Part shown: positions 1-10,784 of the stretch, one piece after another
How positions within the stretch are numbered: position 1 is the stretch's first letter
Layout of the letters: the number at the start of each line of letters is the position of its first letter
Assembly (NCBI GenBank): GCA_030761205.1
Contig: JAULJL010000018.1
Coordinates: 14,962,501-15,026,500 of the forward strand
DNA: 64,000 bases
Direction of reading: 5' to 3'
Source: Fremontodendron californicum
Taxonomy: Eukaryota; Streptophyta; Magnoliopsida; Malvales; Malvaceae
Notes under the pieces: model-generated
Seen by the model: the letters and a program-made list of their open reading frames with translations, nothing else
What the model was told of the DNA's origin: nothing
The model's database searches: none
Program-made: the position numbers and the translations under genes

Positions 1-530
1 TGTCAATAAGAGTTTGAAAACTGTTGGGGCAAAGAGAATAGCCAAAGATTGGAAAATGAATTGAAGATATACTTTGGTTTGAAGAGAAAAAATGAATTGG
101 AAAGGCTAAGCCAAAGTCTAGAAAAACAATCATTTAAAATTTACATCATTCATGAACACTCATCTTTTTATTGAGATTTGCATCTGCACAGTGTCAGCAA
201 GCATTTGCATCATTCATGGGTATTTGCATTGGCACTATTCCATAAGCATCTGCATTTACATCATTCATGGAATTTACGTTTACATCCTTCATGGATATTT
301 GCAAGCAATTGTGTCATTTTTAAGAATCATTGCATTTTCATTATTGTGTAGTAACTGCAGTTACACCATTCATAGATCACTTACATGAACACGATTAGTA
401 GGGGCATTTGCATCATTTCATGAAGTAGTTGCATCAGGGCCAATTTTTGCATTTTGCATCATTTAGAAGCATTTTCACATTGTTAATCTTTGCATCTGCA
501 TCATTCCATGAAGTAGTTGCGTTATTTGAG

Positions 531-680
531 AGTCATTTGCATTTGTACCATGAAGCATTAGAAGCATTTGCATCAACCTAAGTCATTTGCATTTACACCA
601 TAAAGCATTACAAGTATTTGCATCAACCTAAGTCATTTGTATTTGCACCATGAAGCATTAGAAGCATTTGCATCAACAAA
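531..680 (+). repeat. 50-bp tandem repeat, three copies
   Basis: Copies start at 531, 581 and 631, each opening with agtcatttg and carrying the words 'accatgaagcatta' and 'atttgcatcaac'. Looser related words rich in 'catttgcatcattcatg' run from about 150 to 770. It lies in the 3' UTR of element A. Confidence 0.8.
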
Positions 681-794
681 AGCCAGTTACATTTGCATCT
701 TATTCAATATCTACATCTGCATCAAGAAGCATTTGCATCAATCCAAGCGTTTGCATCCTGTTTCGAATCCTCCAGGTTAATTTCCAACACATTT

Positions 795-1560
795 CGCAAT
801 CTCTAGTTTCATCCAGATCTTTTTCAACTCTCTGATTTCACCCATGTCATTTCAATCTCTGGTTTCATCCAGATCTTTTTCAACTCTCTGGTTTCACCCA
901 TGTCATAAAAATCTCTGGTTTCATCCAGATCTTTCTGAACTCTCTAGTTTCACCAATGTCATAACAATCTATGGTTTCATCCAGATCTTTTTCAACTCTC
1001 TGGTTTCACCCATGTCATATCAATCTCTGGTTTCATCCAGATCTTTTTCAACTCTCTGGTTTCACCCATGTCATTTCAAACTTTGGTTTCATCCAGATCT
1101 TTCTCAATTTGCTAGTTTCACCCATGTGATTTCAATCTCTGGTTTCATCCAGATCTTTTTCAATTTTCTGGTTTCACCCATGCCATTTTAATCTCTGGTT
1201 TCATCCAGACCTTTCTCAATTTTCTGGTTTCACCCATGTTATTTCAGTCTCTGGTTTCATCCAAATCTTTCTCAATTTTCTGGTTTCACCCATGTCATTT
1301 CAATCTCTGGTTTCATGCAGACCTTTCTCAATTTCCTGGTTTCACCCATGTCATCCAGATCTTTCTCAATTTTCTGGTTTCACCCATGTTATTTTAATCT
1401 CTGGTTTCATCCAGATCTTTCTCAATTTTTTGGTTTCACCCACGTCATTTCAATCTCTGGTTTCATCCAGATCTTTCTCAATTTTATGGTTTCACCCATG
1501 TCATTTCAATCTCTGGCTTCATCCAGATATTCCTCAATTTTCAGTTTCACCCATGCTAGT
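795..1560 (+). repeat. 56-bp minisatellite built from two 28-bp half units
   Basis: The word ggtttcatcc recurs at 861, 917, 973, 1029, 1085, 1141, 1197, 1253, 1309, 1403, 1459 and 1515 (last copy ggcttcatcc), an exact 56-bp step except one 94-bp step where a unit is partly lost. Each unit has two related halves, one with 'tttcatccagatc' and one with 'tttcacccatgtc', so the array is a dimeric higher-order repeat. Because 56 is not a multiple of 3, the overlapping open frames are not genes. Confidence 0.92.
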
Positions 1561-1839
1561 AAGGTTAGTACAAGACAGGATAAGACCCCGAGACCATCGT
1601 TGAGGTATTTTCTTCTCTTGCAAATCGAACCCGTTTTCTTAAGACGGGTCGAGCCTTGATTAGTTAGGGAACTCAATTTAAGAAAAAAATCTTCTATTTG
1701 CAGGTTTTTTTTCCTTAAAAAAATGAAAAAAATGGAAAAAATGAAAACCCCCTTTCCTTTTCTTCACATGAGATTTCATTGGCCGAACAAAATTAGTGTT
1801 TGTTTATCTTTGTCTGATTCCTGATTCTCAGCAATAACC

Positions 1840-1851
1840 AAAGAGGGCAGC
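1840..1851 (+). other. Polypurine tract of element A
   Basis: The string aaagagggcagc lies immediately before the LTR start TGTAGACACC. The same tract precedes the 3' LTRs of element B (aaagaggggcagc) and element C (aaagaggggtaac), which marks all three as 3' LTRs. Confidence 0.75.
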
Positions 1852-1971
1852 TGTAGACACCTAATTTTGTTCGGACCACTAAATCAGGTATTTTTCTTCC
1901 TAGAATGATGTTTTAGGATGCAAAAAGTCTTTTCTTATCCTGCAGGTGGTGCTCCGAGACTTAATTTAAGA

Positions 1972-2035
1972 AGTCAAGCATAAAAAGTCAATCTTGAAAA
2001 AGTCAACCCCAAAAAGTCAACAACTAAAAAGTCAA
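1972..2035 (+). promoter_or_regulatory. Cluster of five AGTCAA words (W-box core on minus strand)
   Basis: AGTCAA (reverse complement TTGACT, the WRKY-binding W-box core) occurs at 1972, 1986, 2001, 2015 and 2030, spaced 14-15 bp. The array sits about 120 bp into the LTR and recurs in the other two giant LTRs. Regulatory function is inferred only. Confidence 0.4.
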
Positions 2036-2670
2036 CCCACTTTCAAAATCAAGATTCAAAGTTCAATTGAACAATGGTGAAAGAATTTTGATAATCCGAG
2101 GTCTACAATGAAAGATATGGAGTTCGAAAGTTGGGTTACGAAGATTTAGTGGAAAGAAAACCCTGGTTCAAAATTTTTGGGGAATAGTGCTTAAACGATC
2201 AAATTGGTCAAAAATGGAGGTTCTGAATGGAAGATAAGCAATGACTACGTGTAATGGAGAGACCATTTGAAGGAAAAACTGAAGGAAAAGTCAATTTGGA
2301 AGAAAATCGAGAATTAGGATTTTTGGTGGATTTTGGTGAAATTGGAAAAATTGCAGAAACGGCCTGATTTGGTAAAACTAAAGCCCCTAATTGATGAGGA
2401 GTTAATAAACAAAGATATCCCAAGGCTCAGTTTGAAGTAATTCCGAGAAAAGAGCCGATTGGAGGAAAAATGGAGAAACGAGAAAATTCCCGATACTGGA
2501 AAAAGAAATAATTAAAACGGAGGGAAATTTGATTGTAAAATTGGGCTTTTTTGGACTAACTCCAATTCAATATATAAAAAAGGTACAAAAAAAGAAAATC
2601 TGGAAATCGAACTTGTTTTGAGTAAAACCGGGCTTTAGAGGTAAAGGGCAATTTTTGAAAATTTGGAAAA

Positions 2671-3110
2671 ATAGCAAATGTGCTCCAAAAATTCCAAATC
2701 TCAATATTATTTCATTTGGAAGAGAATGGCGAAGAAAAATCCAGATTCGGAGCTTGTTTGCAAAATGACAAATCTCGGGCCCACTAAGCTGAAAATTCCA
2801 GAAGATAAATCTCGAAAAAATAGCAAATGAGCTCGAAAAATTATGAAAACTTCTAGATCTCAATTTTAAATTATTTGTAAGAGATTGGAGAAGAAAAATC
2901 CAGATTCGGAGCTAGTTTGAAAAGGGTAAAAGTTAGTGTGCATTAGGGGCAATTTTGGAAGATAAATCCGGGAAAAATAGCAAATGGGCTCGAAAAATTA
3001 TGAAAACTTATAGAATTCAAATTTTTATTATTTAGGAAGTATTGAAAAAATAAAATTTGGATTCGGAGTCCATTTGTATTTAATTAGGTTCGGGAGCCAA
3101 AAAGGTCATT
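2671..3110 (+). repeat. About 157-bp tandem repeats in LTR A (3 copies)
   Basis: The word atagcaaatg occurs at 2671, 2820 and 2977. Each is followed by a related block with 'aaaaattatgaaaactt' and 'gattcggag'. The same unit recurs in the other two giant LTRs with 3-4 copies. Confidence 0.75.
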
Positions 3111-5980
3111 TTACCGAATAAATCGAAAAGGGTCTTTCTTACATTTTAAAAAATAGAGATTGGGCTGGAATATCAAGGGCCATTCGGCCAAGCCCATAGG
3201 GGAAAATCATTTTGCTGAGTTCTTGCATCCAAAGGCTAAGAGTGAATAGTAAGGTAGTTTATTTTTTGATCAAGCCTTTGTAATTGTGACACATGGACCA
3301 ATGCATGGAAAGGGATGATGTCAACATAATGACATCATATTCTTAATAGCTGAATTAGTTAGGGCTGATTCCTTAATCTAAGGGTGGTAATTTCATATAA
3401 AAAGTATCTTGGATTAAGGGCCTTTGGATCAAAATTGGCTAGAAAAAAATTACAACATTCTACACTATTCTAGAGGCCATTCGGCCACTACAAGGGGAAG
3501 GGAGTTTCATTTTCATTTTTGGTTTTTTGGGGGCTGAATAGAGAGAGGACAATAGCTATAGTTGAGAGAAAAAAGAAAGGAAAAAAGAAAAAAAAAAGAA
3601 AAAGAAAAAGAAGAGATTTCCTTACTATTCTTTGATTTGGAAAGCTAAAGCAAGGTAGCTATTTTCTTTCATACTCTTCTCCATACTTTTTTGATATGAT
3701 TTTGTTGATTTCATTGTTATTTTATCTGCTTTCATGAAATAAAATTATTTTTCAAAACAAGTTCTTAAATCTCTTATCTTATGTTTCTTAAAAATAAAAA
3801 ATAAAAATAAAACAAGTTTTTCCCCATTTTGGTGTTGGCCGAATGGCCCTATATTTGTGTTTGTGATGTATTTGATTCATTTTCCATGTTGGTTGTGATG
3901 TTCTAGCTTGTTTTGATGTTCTAACTTTTTAAAAATAGTTAAGACATGGAGCTTGTTTTCAATCTTTTTCATTTATTTACTAATATTTTGCTGATTTTAT
4001 CATGTTGTTTCCATGTCTACTTACTTTGTTTGCCATTTTTAATTTTCTGTTTTCAACATGTTAAGTTGTTCAAGCTTTGTGATTTTACTATACTATGTGT
4101 TTGTGAAAATGCCTAGCTACATTCTTGCCTATGCATCATGTTTGTTTAGTCTAGCATGTTTCCTTTTGAGTTTTGCATATACTATACCATGTTTTTGTAT
4201 TAATGTCATGCTAGGATTTCACTATTTAGATATGTGTCCATTCAGCTACCCCATTGTGTTGTGCCTTGTGTGTGCATTTTCATCTTGTTAGTTGATAGGC
4301 TTGTATTTCCATGCCATAATATTGTGTATTTTGATTTAGTATGCCATGTGTTTGTGTTAATGCCATGCTAGAATTTCACATGTTGATTTCATGCCCATTC
4401 GGTTTCCACTATATTGTTTGCCTTGTGTGTGCATTTTCATTTTGTTTAGGTACCATGCTTTGCATTACTATGCCATGAGATTGTATATAGGTTGTGCCAT
4501 GATCATGCATTAGTATTAGGTTTATTTGGTCATTATATGTTCATGTTACTTTCATGCATTTTGATGACATTTTAGGTCTAGGTCATCCTTGTGGTGCCAT
4601 GCATATTCCCATGCATATTAGTATTAGGTCTAGATCATATTGGTATTGCCATGCATTTTCATATCCGTTAGGTCTTAGATCATATTGGTATTGCCATGTA
4701 TTTTCATATCCATTAGGTCTTAGATCATGTTGGTATTGCCATGCATTTCATGCATGTTTAGGTATAGGTTGCATTTATTGCATGCAAGTTCATGCTAGGC
4801 ATTAGGTCATTTTGAATTGCCATACATTTTCTATGTCATTTAGGCCTTAGACCATGCATTTCATACATTAAACTTGCTGTTTGTTCATGCATCCCATATC
4901 ATACCACTTGATTTTTGACTTAATCCAATCAATGGCTTAAGGTTAAGCTCACATGAGCATGCTTGTTGGAAATTAAGGAGTTGTCAAGTGGGATTTTCTA
5001 CCTTTGTGATTTTTTTTACTTAGGCAATTCTTGTCCAAATTTTTAGAAATTTTAGCTACTGTTTGTAGGTCCTTAGAGGAGTCTCCAATATTTTTGTTTT
5101 GATTTTTGAATGATTTTATCAAAGGCTTAAAAAACGTTTTTGGTAAAACAGTTTTTCACCCAGTGTTCTGACTTTCGTGATTTTTCTGGTGGGTTATCCT
5201 TGGTCTAAAAATTAAGCCAATTTTTTCCCATGGAGTTTGACTGAGTCTCCTATATTTTTTTCAAAATTTTTAGAAGTTTTTAGAATAGGTTAAAATATGA
5301 CGTTTTAAAACTGGACAGTAGAGTCAGATTTGAATTTGAGGGAAAATTAATTTTTTGTTTTGTTTTGTCTAAGGTATTAAGAGAAGGCTGATTAGGAACC
5401 TTAGCTATTGTCCTAGGTTGATTTCTAAGCCATTTTAATCTTAAAAAATGATTTTATAAAGCTCGGGTCAAGGATAGTCAAGTCTGGGTTTTCAAAGTTA
5501 GGAAATAGAGCCTTTTTCAAAGGGGGTTTCGTCCATGTGCCATTTTCATCCAATAATTTTCAAAAAAAAAAAATTCAAACTAATCACAAAGTATTTTTGA
5601 TTTTAGAAAATTTAATTTGATGTCTTTTCCTAGGTAGTCGGATATCTTTTTAGGTATATAGATTTCCTTATTTAAAGAAAAAAATACACTTTCATGCATT
5701 GCATTTTCCATGTTCATGCATATTATATGATATATGATTTTTGCTATGAATATTTCTATGGTAATATTATTATTTTGATTTATATTTTTTGATGTTATAT
5801 TGTTTGTTATATGATTTTGAATATTCCATGTTATCCTATGCTTTTTATTTACTCATTTATTTTTGTTACATCATTTAGCATTTACTATGTTCAGGCATTA
5901 TTATTTTTATTTTCATGCATATTTCATGATAATATTATTTTATGTTTCATATTCATTTCATGTAACTTAGATTATATTGC

Positions 5981-6290
5981 CATTTCATTTAGAATATATT
6001 ATGTCACATAGGTTATTCATTTCATTTAGAATATATTATGACACCTAGATTATATTCATTTCATTTAGAACATATTATGTCACTTAGGTTATTCATTTCA
6101 TTTAGAATATATTATGACACTTAGGTTATTCATTTCATTTAGAATATATTATGACATTTAAGTTATATCATTTCATTTAGAATATATTATGTCACCTAGG
6201 TTATATCACTTCATTTAGAATATAACATGTCACTTAGGTTATATCATTTCATTTAAAATATACTATGTCATTTAAATTACATCATATCAT
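5981..6290 (+). repeat. About 37-bp AT-rich tandem repeat in LTR A
   Basis: Roughly eight degenerate copies of 'catttcatttagaatata' followed by 'ttatgtcacttagg' recur every 37-39 bp. Counterparts lie at about 12300-12620 and 40240-40440 in the other LTRs. Confidence 0.8.
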
Positions 6291-7045
6291 TTAGATTTTT
6301 CTATGTCATTTTTATTATGTCACACATGTTCATATTCATTTTTTTTAAATGTTTTTAAATTAAGATAATTATTTTCAATAAAACAAAGATATTCTCGAGT
6401 TAAAATAATTCATGATTTCTCTACCGGGTTTGCTGGGGAGGATATCATCAATTATCATTAATAAAGGAATATCTTTCTTTCTTTCAAAAAACGAGAATGA
6501 TTCGGAAAATTTTCCAAATAAATAAAAATTTTTATATTTTGCCGCGTTTGTTGGGGAGTATAGGAAAATTTTGAATTAATAAATTCTAGGTCATTTTCAA
6601 TTAAAAATGGAATTATTTTTCTTTAAATTGGGAATTATTTTTAAATGCCAAATCTAAAATCGATTTTTTACCGAGACTTGAGATAACACACGATTAATAA
6701 GGTACCGTTTTGTACGGGCGTTGTGGGGGTGCTAATCCTTCCCCGCATGTAACCGAGTCCTAAACCCGCTTCTTTGATTTCTCTGGTTAAAAACGCATAC
6801 TTGAAATTGGTTTTATAAATATTTTAATTAATTTTAAAATATTTTACAAAAACTAGTTTTAATAGGTGGCTGATTACACCTAGCTAAAAAAGATTGGTGG
6901 CGACTCCATTTCTTTTTTCAAGGTTGTTTTCAAGCCCTCATTTTATTTCAAGAGGAATTAAGTCGACTTTTCCTCTGTTTTCCAATGTCACGTTTAACGA
7001 GTATAAAGTCTCGCGATGAGACTTGTTATTTTTTAGGTTGCGACA

Positions 7046-8210
7046 GCTGGTAATGCTTCCATCCTTTTCCGTGTTCCTATTACCTTTGGCCTTTTGAGAC
7101 CTACTTTTCCAAGCGTCAGTACTCTAGACGCTGTCAATAAGTTGATACCAAATATCGACTGCTATCCAGTCACACTTGTAACCCTTGCAGTCTTATATTC
7201 TTTTCGTCTTAAGGAAGGCCAAGGCATTTTCCCTCTCATATTTAACATTTTTTTGAACCGTTCCTTGCATGTGGTCTCCCATAATTTTCGTACCAGTGGT
7301 GTTTGCTTGGGAGACCACTGGCATTTTGCCTAGAATGAGATAGTATTAATATATAGTATTAAACATAATTAAATAATATAATATTACCTTTAACCAAATC
7401 ATACCTCAAATAAACTCCACATTGAATGTTTCGAGTCAGTAGGGATCTTTGTCCAAGTAGGTCACAGTCCGTTGTAATGTTGTCTGATCAACGAGACAAT
7501 GGTCGATTTTACACAACTCTCCATGAAAGTCCTAAAATAAACGATACATGTTAGTCCAAAATAATTAAATGTTACTCACAAAATGGAATTAGCATAATGT
7601 AATTAATTTACGTATTTTGTAAAATTGACAATCGAAATCTGTCAGTCGGATTACTCGATGTCGTAAACCCTTTCGTCCGACCTCTACCCCATTTCCTTTG
7701 CTCAGTGGAAGTACTGCGAGGAGGTGAAGGATATGATTAAAGTACCTCTGTCTCTTGCCCCATTACATCATCATCCAAATACGCCGGAGGTAGCTCATTG
7801 ACGAGATACTGTGCAATGTCATCTAGGGCTGGGGTAGCCAATGGTTGTGCGGGATTCCCCTGAATTACCGTATACGATGTCGAGGGTGGCAGTGCTGATG
7901 GACCCAATGGGGAGGGAGCCGATGTCGAGGAGCTACTAGGGAGGGAGCCGATGTCGAGGAGCTACTAGGGAGGGAGCTAGTGGTGATGAAGCCGGTGAGG
8001 AGGGAGCTCGTAGGGAAGGAGCTGACCCAGGCGGCAACCGTGGTGTAGAAGTTCCCCCGCCAATCCATGAGATGCTCTGAAAGCATCCCATACTATACTG
8101 CGTGATTTTTTTCACTTTTACTCCCTTGTCGCATTATATCTATAACATGAATAATATGAAATTGATTAGTAAATATATATGAATAGAATATATTATTTCA
8201 ATCATGCACA
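7046..8210 (-). pseudogene. TNPA-like second CACTA gene remnant
   Basis: On the minus strand a fragment starts at 8086-8084 in the frame MGCFQSISWIGGGTSTP, followed by a Pro/Ser/Ala-rich linker. A further piece ends 'PPAYLDDDVMGQETEVL' near 7745, and weaker pieces continue to about 7390. A Pro-rich N-terminus downstream of TNP2 in the same direction fits the TNPA position of En/Spm elements. A 28-29 bp direct duplication at about 7885-7965 breaks the frame. I do not recognise the DNA-binding domain itself, so the call rests on position and composition. Confidence 0.5.
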
Positions 8211-8239
8211 TACAAAATGAATAAAAAAATATTAACTTT

Positions 8240-8316
8240 TTAATCATCATCATTCTCGTCGTTCTCATCAGCATCCTTGTCGTCGCTGTCATCATAATCT
8301 CTTTCTACACCTTCAT
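8240..8316 (-). pseudogene. Acidic C-terminal end of the TNP2-like gene, cut off by the solo LTR
   Basis: Read on the minus strand from the TSD, this gives an Asp/Glu-rich tail ending in DENDENDDD and a TAA stop at 8242-8240. It is in phase with the frame ending EEHEDE at 13354-13370 once the LTR and one TSD copy are ignored. Confidence 0.8.
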
Positions 8317-8451
8317 TGTAGACACCTAATTTTGTCTGGACCACTAAAACAGGTATGTTTTCTTCCTAAATTGATGTTTCAGAATGTAAAAAGACTTTTT
8401 TCATCCTGCAGGTGGTACTCCGAGACTTAGTTTAAGAGGGCGAGCATAAAA

Positions 8452-8501
8452 AGTCAAACTCAAAAAAAAGTCAACCCCAAAAAAGTCAACCAAAAAGTCA
8501 A
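8452..8501 (+). promoter_or_regulatory. Cluster of four AGTCAA words in the solo LTR
   Basis: AGTCAA occurs at 8452, 8469, 8484 and 8496, at the same place in the LTR as the array at 1972-2035. Regulatory meaning (WRKY W-box) is inferred. Confidence 0.4.
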
Positions 8502-8980
8502 CCCACTTTCAAAATCAAAATTTGAAGTTCAATTGAAAAATGGCGAAATAATTTTGATAATCCAGGGTCTACATCGAAAGATATGGAGTTCGTAAGTTGG
8601 GATTTGGAGATTCAATAGAAAGAAAACCCTAATTCGGGAAATTTGGGGAAAAGTGCTTAAACGATCGAATTGGTAAAAATTGAAGGTTCCAAATGAAAGA
8701 TAAGCACTGGCTACAGGTAACGGAGAAGCCACTTGAAAGAAAAACTGAAAGAAAAGTCAATCCGGGAGAAAATCGAGAATTAGGATTTTTGGTGGATTTC
8801 GGTGAAATTGGGAAGGATTACAGAAATGGCCCGACTTGGTAAGACTAAAGCCCCAATGGATGAGGAATGATTAAAAAGGGATAGCCCAAGGCTCATTTTG
8901 AAGAAAATCTGAAAAACGACTTGTTTTGAGCAAAATCGGGTTTCGGAGGCAAAAGGGCAAAATTGGAAAATTTGGGAAAA

Positions 8981-9480
8981 ATAGCAAATGGACTCCAAAA
9001 ATTCTTAAAAATTGCAAATCTCATTCTTAAATCATTTTAAAGAGATTGCCAAAAGAAAATCTTGATTCGGAGTTCGTTTGCAAAATGGCCAAATCTCGGG
9101 CCTCCTATGCAATAATTTAAGAAGATAAATCTCAGAAAAATAGCAAATGGACTCCAAAAATTTTGCAATTTTGCAAACCTCATTTTTAAATTACTTGGAA
9201 GAGATTGGCGAAAGAAAATCTTGATTCGGAGTTCGTTTGCAAAATGGCCAAATCTCGGGCCTCCTATGTAGTAATTCAAGCAGATAAATCCCGAAAAATA
9301 CCAAATGAGTTCCAAAAATTATGAAAACTTCCAGATCACACTTTTAAATTATTTGGAAGAGATTGGAGAAGAAAAATCTTGATTTGGAGCTCGTTTAAAA
9401 AATGGTAAAATGTGGGGGCATAAAAGGGCATTTTTGGAAGAAAAAAATCCAAAATTTCCAAATTTTGAAAACTTCCAGAA
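8981..9480 (+). repeat. About 157-bp tandem repeats in solo LTR
   Basis: The anchor 'ataGcaaatg' (with one variant 'ataccaaatg') appears at 8981, 9140 and about 9297. The units share 'gattcggagttcgtttgc' and 'aatctcgggcctcctatg'. They explain the spurious minus-strand open frames here. Confidence 0.75.
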
Positions 9481-10505
9481 TTCAATATTTTATTATTTTG
9501 AAAGTATTAAAAAAATAAAATTTGAATTTGGAGTCCGTTTGCCATTTATTTGCATCCGGGGGGCAAAACGGTCATTTTACCCAAGCAACCGAAAAGGGTT
9601 TTTCTTGCCTTTCAAAAAAAAAAAATCAGACTTGGGTTGGAAAAGGGATGCTGGCCTGCCAAGGCCCAAAGGAGGGAAGAAGCTTCTGATTTTTAAATCA
9701 AAAGGCCAAGAATTAAGAGTTAGTGTTTTTTTTTTTTATCAAGCCATTGCAAATAAGCCGCATGGGCCAACGCATGAAGAGGGAAAGTGTCAACATTATT
9801 CTTGAACATCTGTAATTATGGACAGCTGATGGCCTAATCTAAGAGTGATAATTTCATGATTTTTCACCTTGAATCACTAGCCCTTGGATGGAAATTGATT
9901 AGAGGAAGGATGACAACATCCTAGCTTATTTGAGAGAGAGTTTCGGCCAGCACTAAGGGGGATCCAGATTTTTATTTTCGGACTTGATTTTTCATTTTCT
10001 CTCTTGGTTTTTGCTTAGTTTTCTCTCCTTGGTTGAAAGCAAAAAAGAAAAGTTTAGAAAAGAAAGGAAAGTTTGAAGAGAAAAAGCTTGAAAGATAGCT
10101 TCTCGAGGTTGCTTTTAGCACCAACTCTTGCACTTTCTTGATTTTTCATTCTTGTTTTTGATTATTATTTGGTGAGTTTTCTTTTTAAATAAATGCTTTT
10201 TTATGTTCTTTTTAAGTTCTTTCTTCATCTTTTTCTTAAACAAGTTCTTACATTTTTTTCTTATTTTTCTTACCATGGCCGAATGGCCCAGATTTTTTTA
10301 TTATAGTTGCTGTTTTGCCTTGATTTATCATGTTATTCATGTTATTTTTTTAGTCTTGATGCTTTAAATATTCTTCTACTACATATACTTGAAGTTTGTT
10401 TTAATTTGGTTGCTTGTTTGTTGTCATTTATGAGTTTATTATCATGTTCTTGCATTTTCAATTTTCTATTTTCATAATGTTTAAATTTTTTGATGTTTTA
10501 TATTT

Positions 10506-10784
10506 AGTATATCAAGTGTTTGCGAAAATGCTTGCTAGTTTTAATACCTCTACTTTGTATTTGCATGATTTGAGTGTTATATTTTAGTTGAGCATGTTAG
10601 TATATCAAGTGTTTGTGAAAATGCTTGTTAGTTTTAATACCTCTACTTTGTGTTTGCATGATTTGAGTGTTATATTTTAGTTGAGCATTTTAGTATATCA
10701 AGTGTTTGTGAAAATGCCATGCTTGTTTGGAACCTTAGGCCATTCGGCCACTTCATGTATTTGGCATTGTGTGTGCATTTTTGC
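10506..10784 (+). repeat. 93-bp tandem duplication inside solo LTR
   Basis: The word agtatatcaagtgtttg recurs at 10506, 10599 and 10692, exactly 93 bp apart. The first two units are almost identical, the third is partial, and a more diverged word follows at 10839. The near identity points to a recent duplication specific to this LTR. Confidence 0.85.

Larger units (their letters stand above)
1..1851 (+). mobile_element. Ogre/Tat-type element A, 3' untranslated internal region
   Basis: This is the non-coding end of a Ty3/gypsy element whose coding part lies left of the window. It ends in a purine-rich tract directly abutting an LTR that starts TGTAGACACC, the same arrangement as in elements B (35580) and C (52542). 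The stretch about 1550-1850 (arginine-codon-like 'gtcgagccttgattag' and the lead-in to the polypurine tract) matches the 3' UTR of element B around 35345-35579. Most of the rest is tandem repeat. No element gene is visible; the open frames here are by-products of the repeats. Confidence 0.8.
1852..7045 (+). mobile_element. 3' LTR of Ogre-type element A (5.19 kb)
   Basis: It begins TGTAGACACC after a polypurine tract and ends GGTTGCGACA, giving TG...CA ends. It aligns by eye along its length with the solo LTR 8317-13353 and the element B LTR 35580-41184. Shared landmarks are a GTCAA array near the start, about 157-bp repeats in the first fifth, an AT-rich 37-bp repeat near 6 kb, a 'gggcgttgtgggggtgctaatcc' block near the end, and an internal TGGCGACTCCA. 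LTRs above 5 kb are a hallmark of Ogre elements. The five bases after it (GCTGG) may be a TSD, but the left copy is outside the window. Confidence 0.85.

Noticed and set aside
795..1560. Regular repeats resembling a CRISPR array
   Set aside because: The units are adjacent with no unique spacers, and this is a plant genome; it is a minisatellite in a retroelement 3' UTR.
844..1659. Overlapping plus-strand open frames with repeated FHPC.. peptides
   Set aside because: They are read-through of a 56-bp minisatellite; the frame changes every unit and no start or domain context supports a gene.
7046..7060. GCTGG after LTR A as the start of a tRNA-Arg primer-binding site
   Set aside because: Only 'gctgg' fits; the following bases do not continue the site, and the right flank is CACTA sequence, so a TSD is at least as likely.
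7094..7333. 79-codon plus-strand frame
   Set aside because: It is antisense to the CACTA second-gene remnant and shows no domain.
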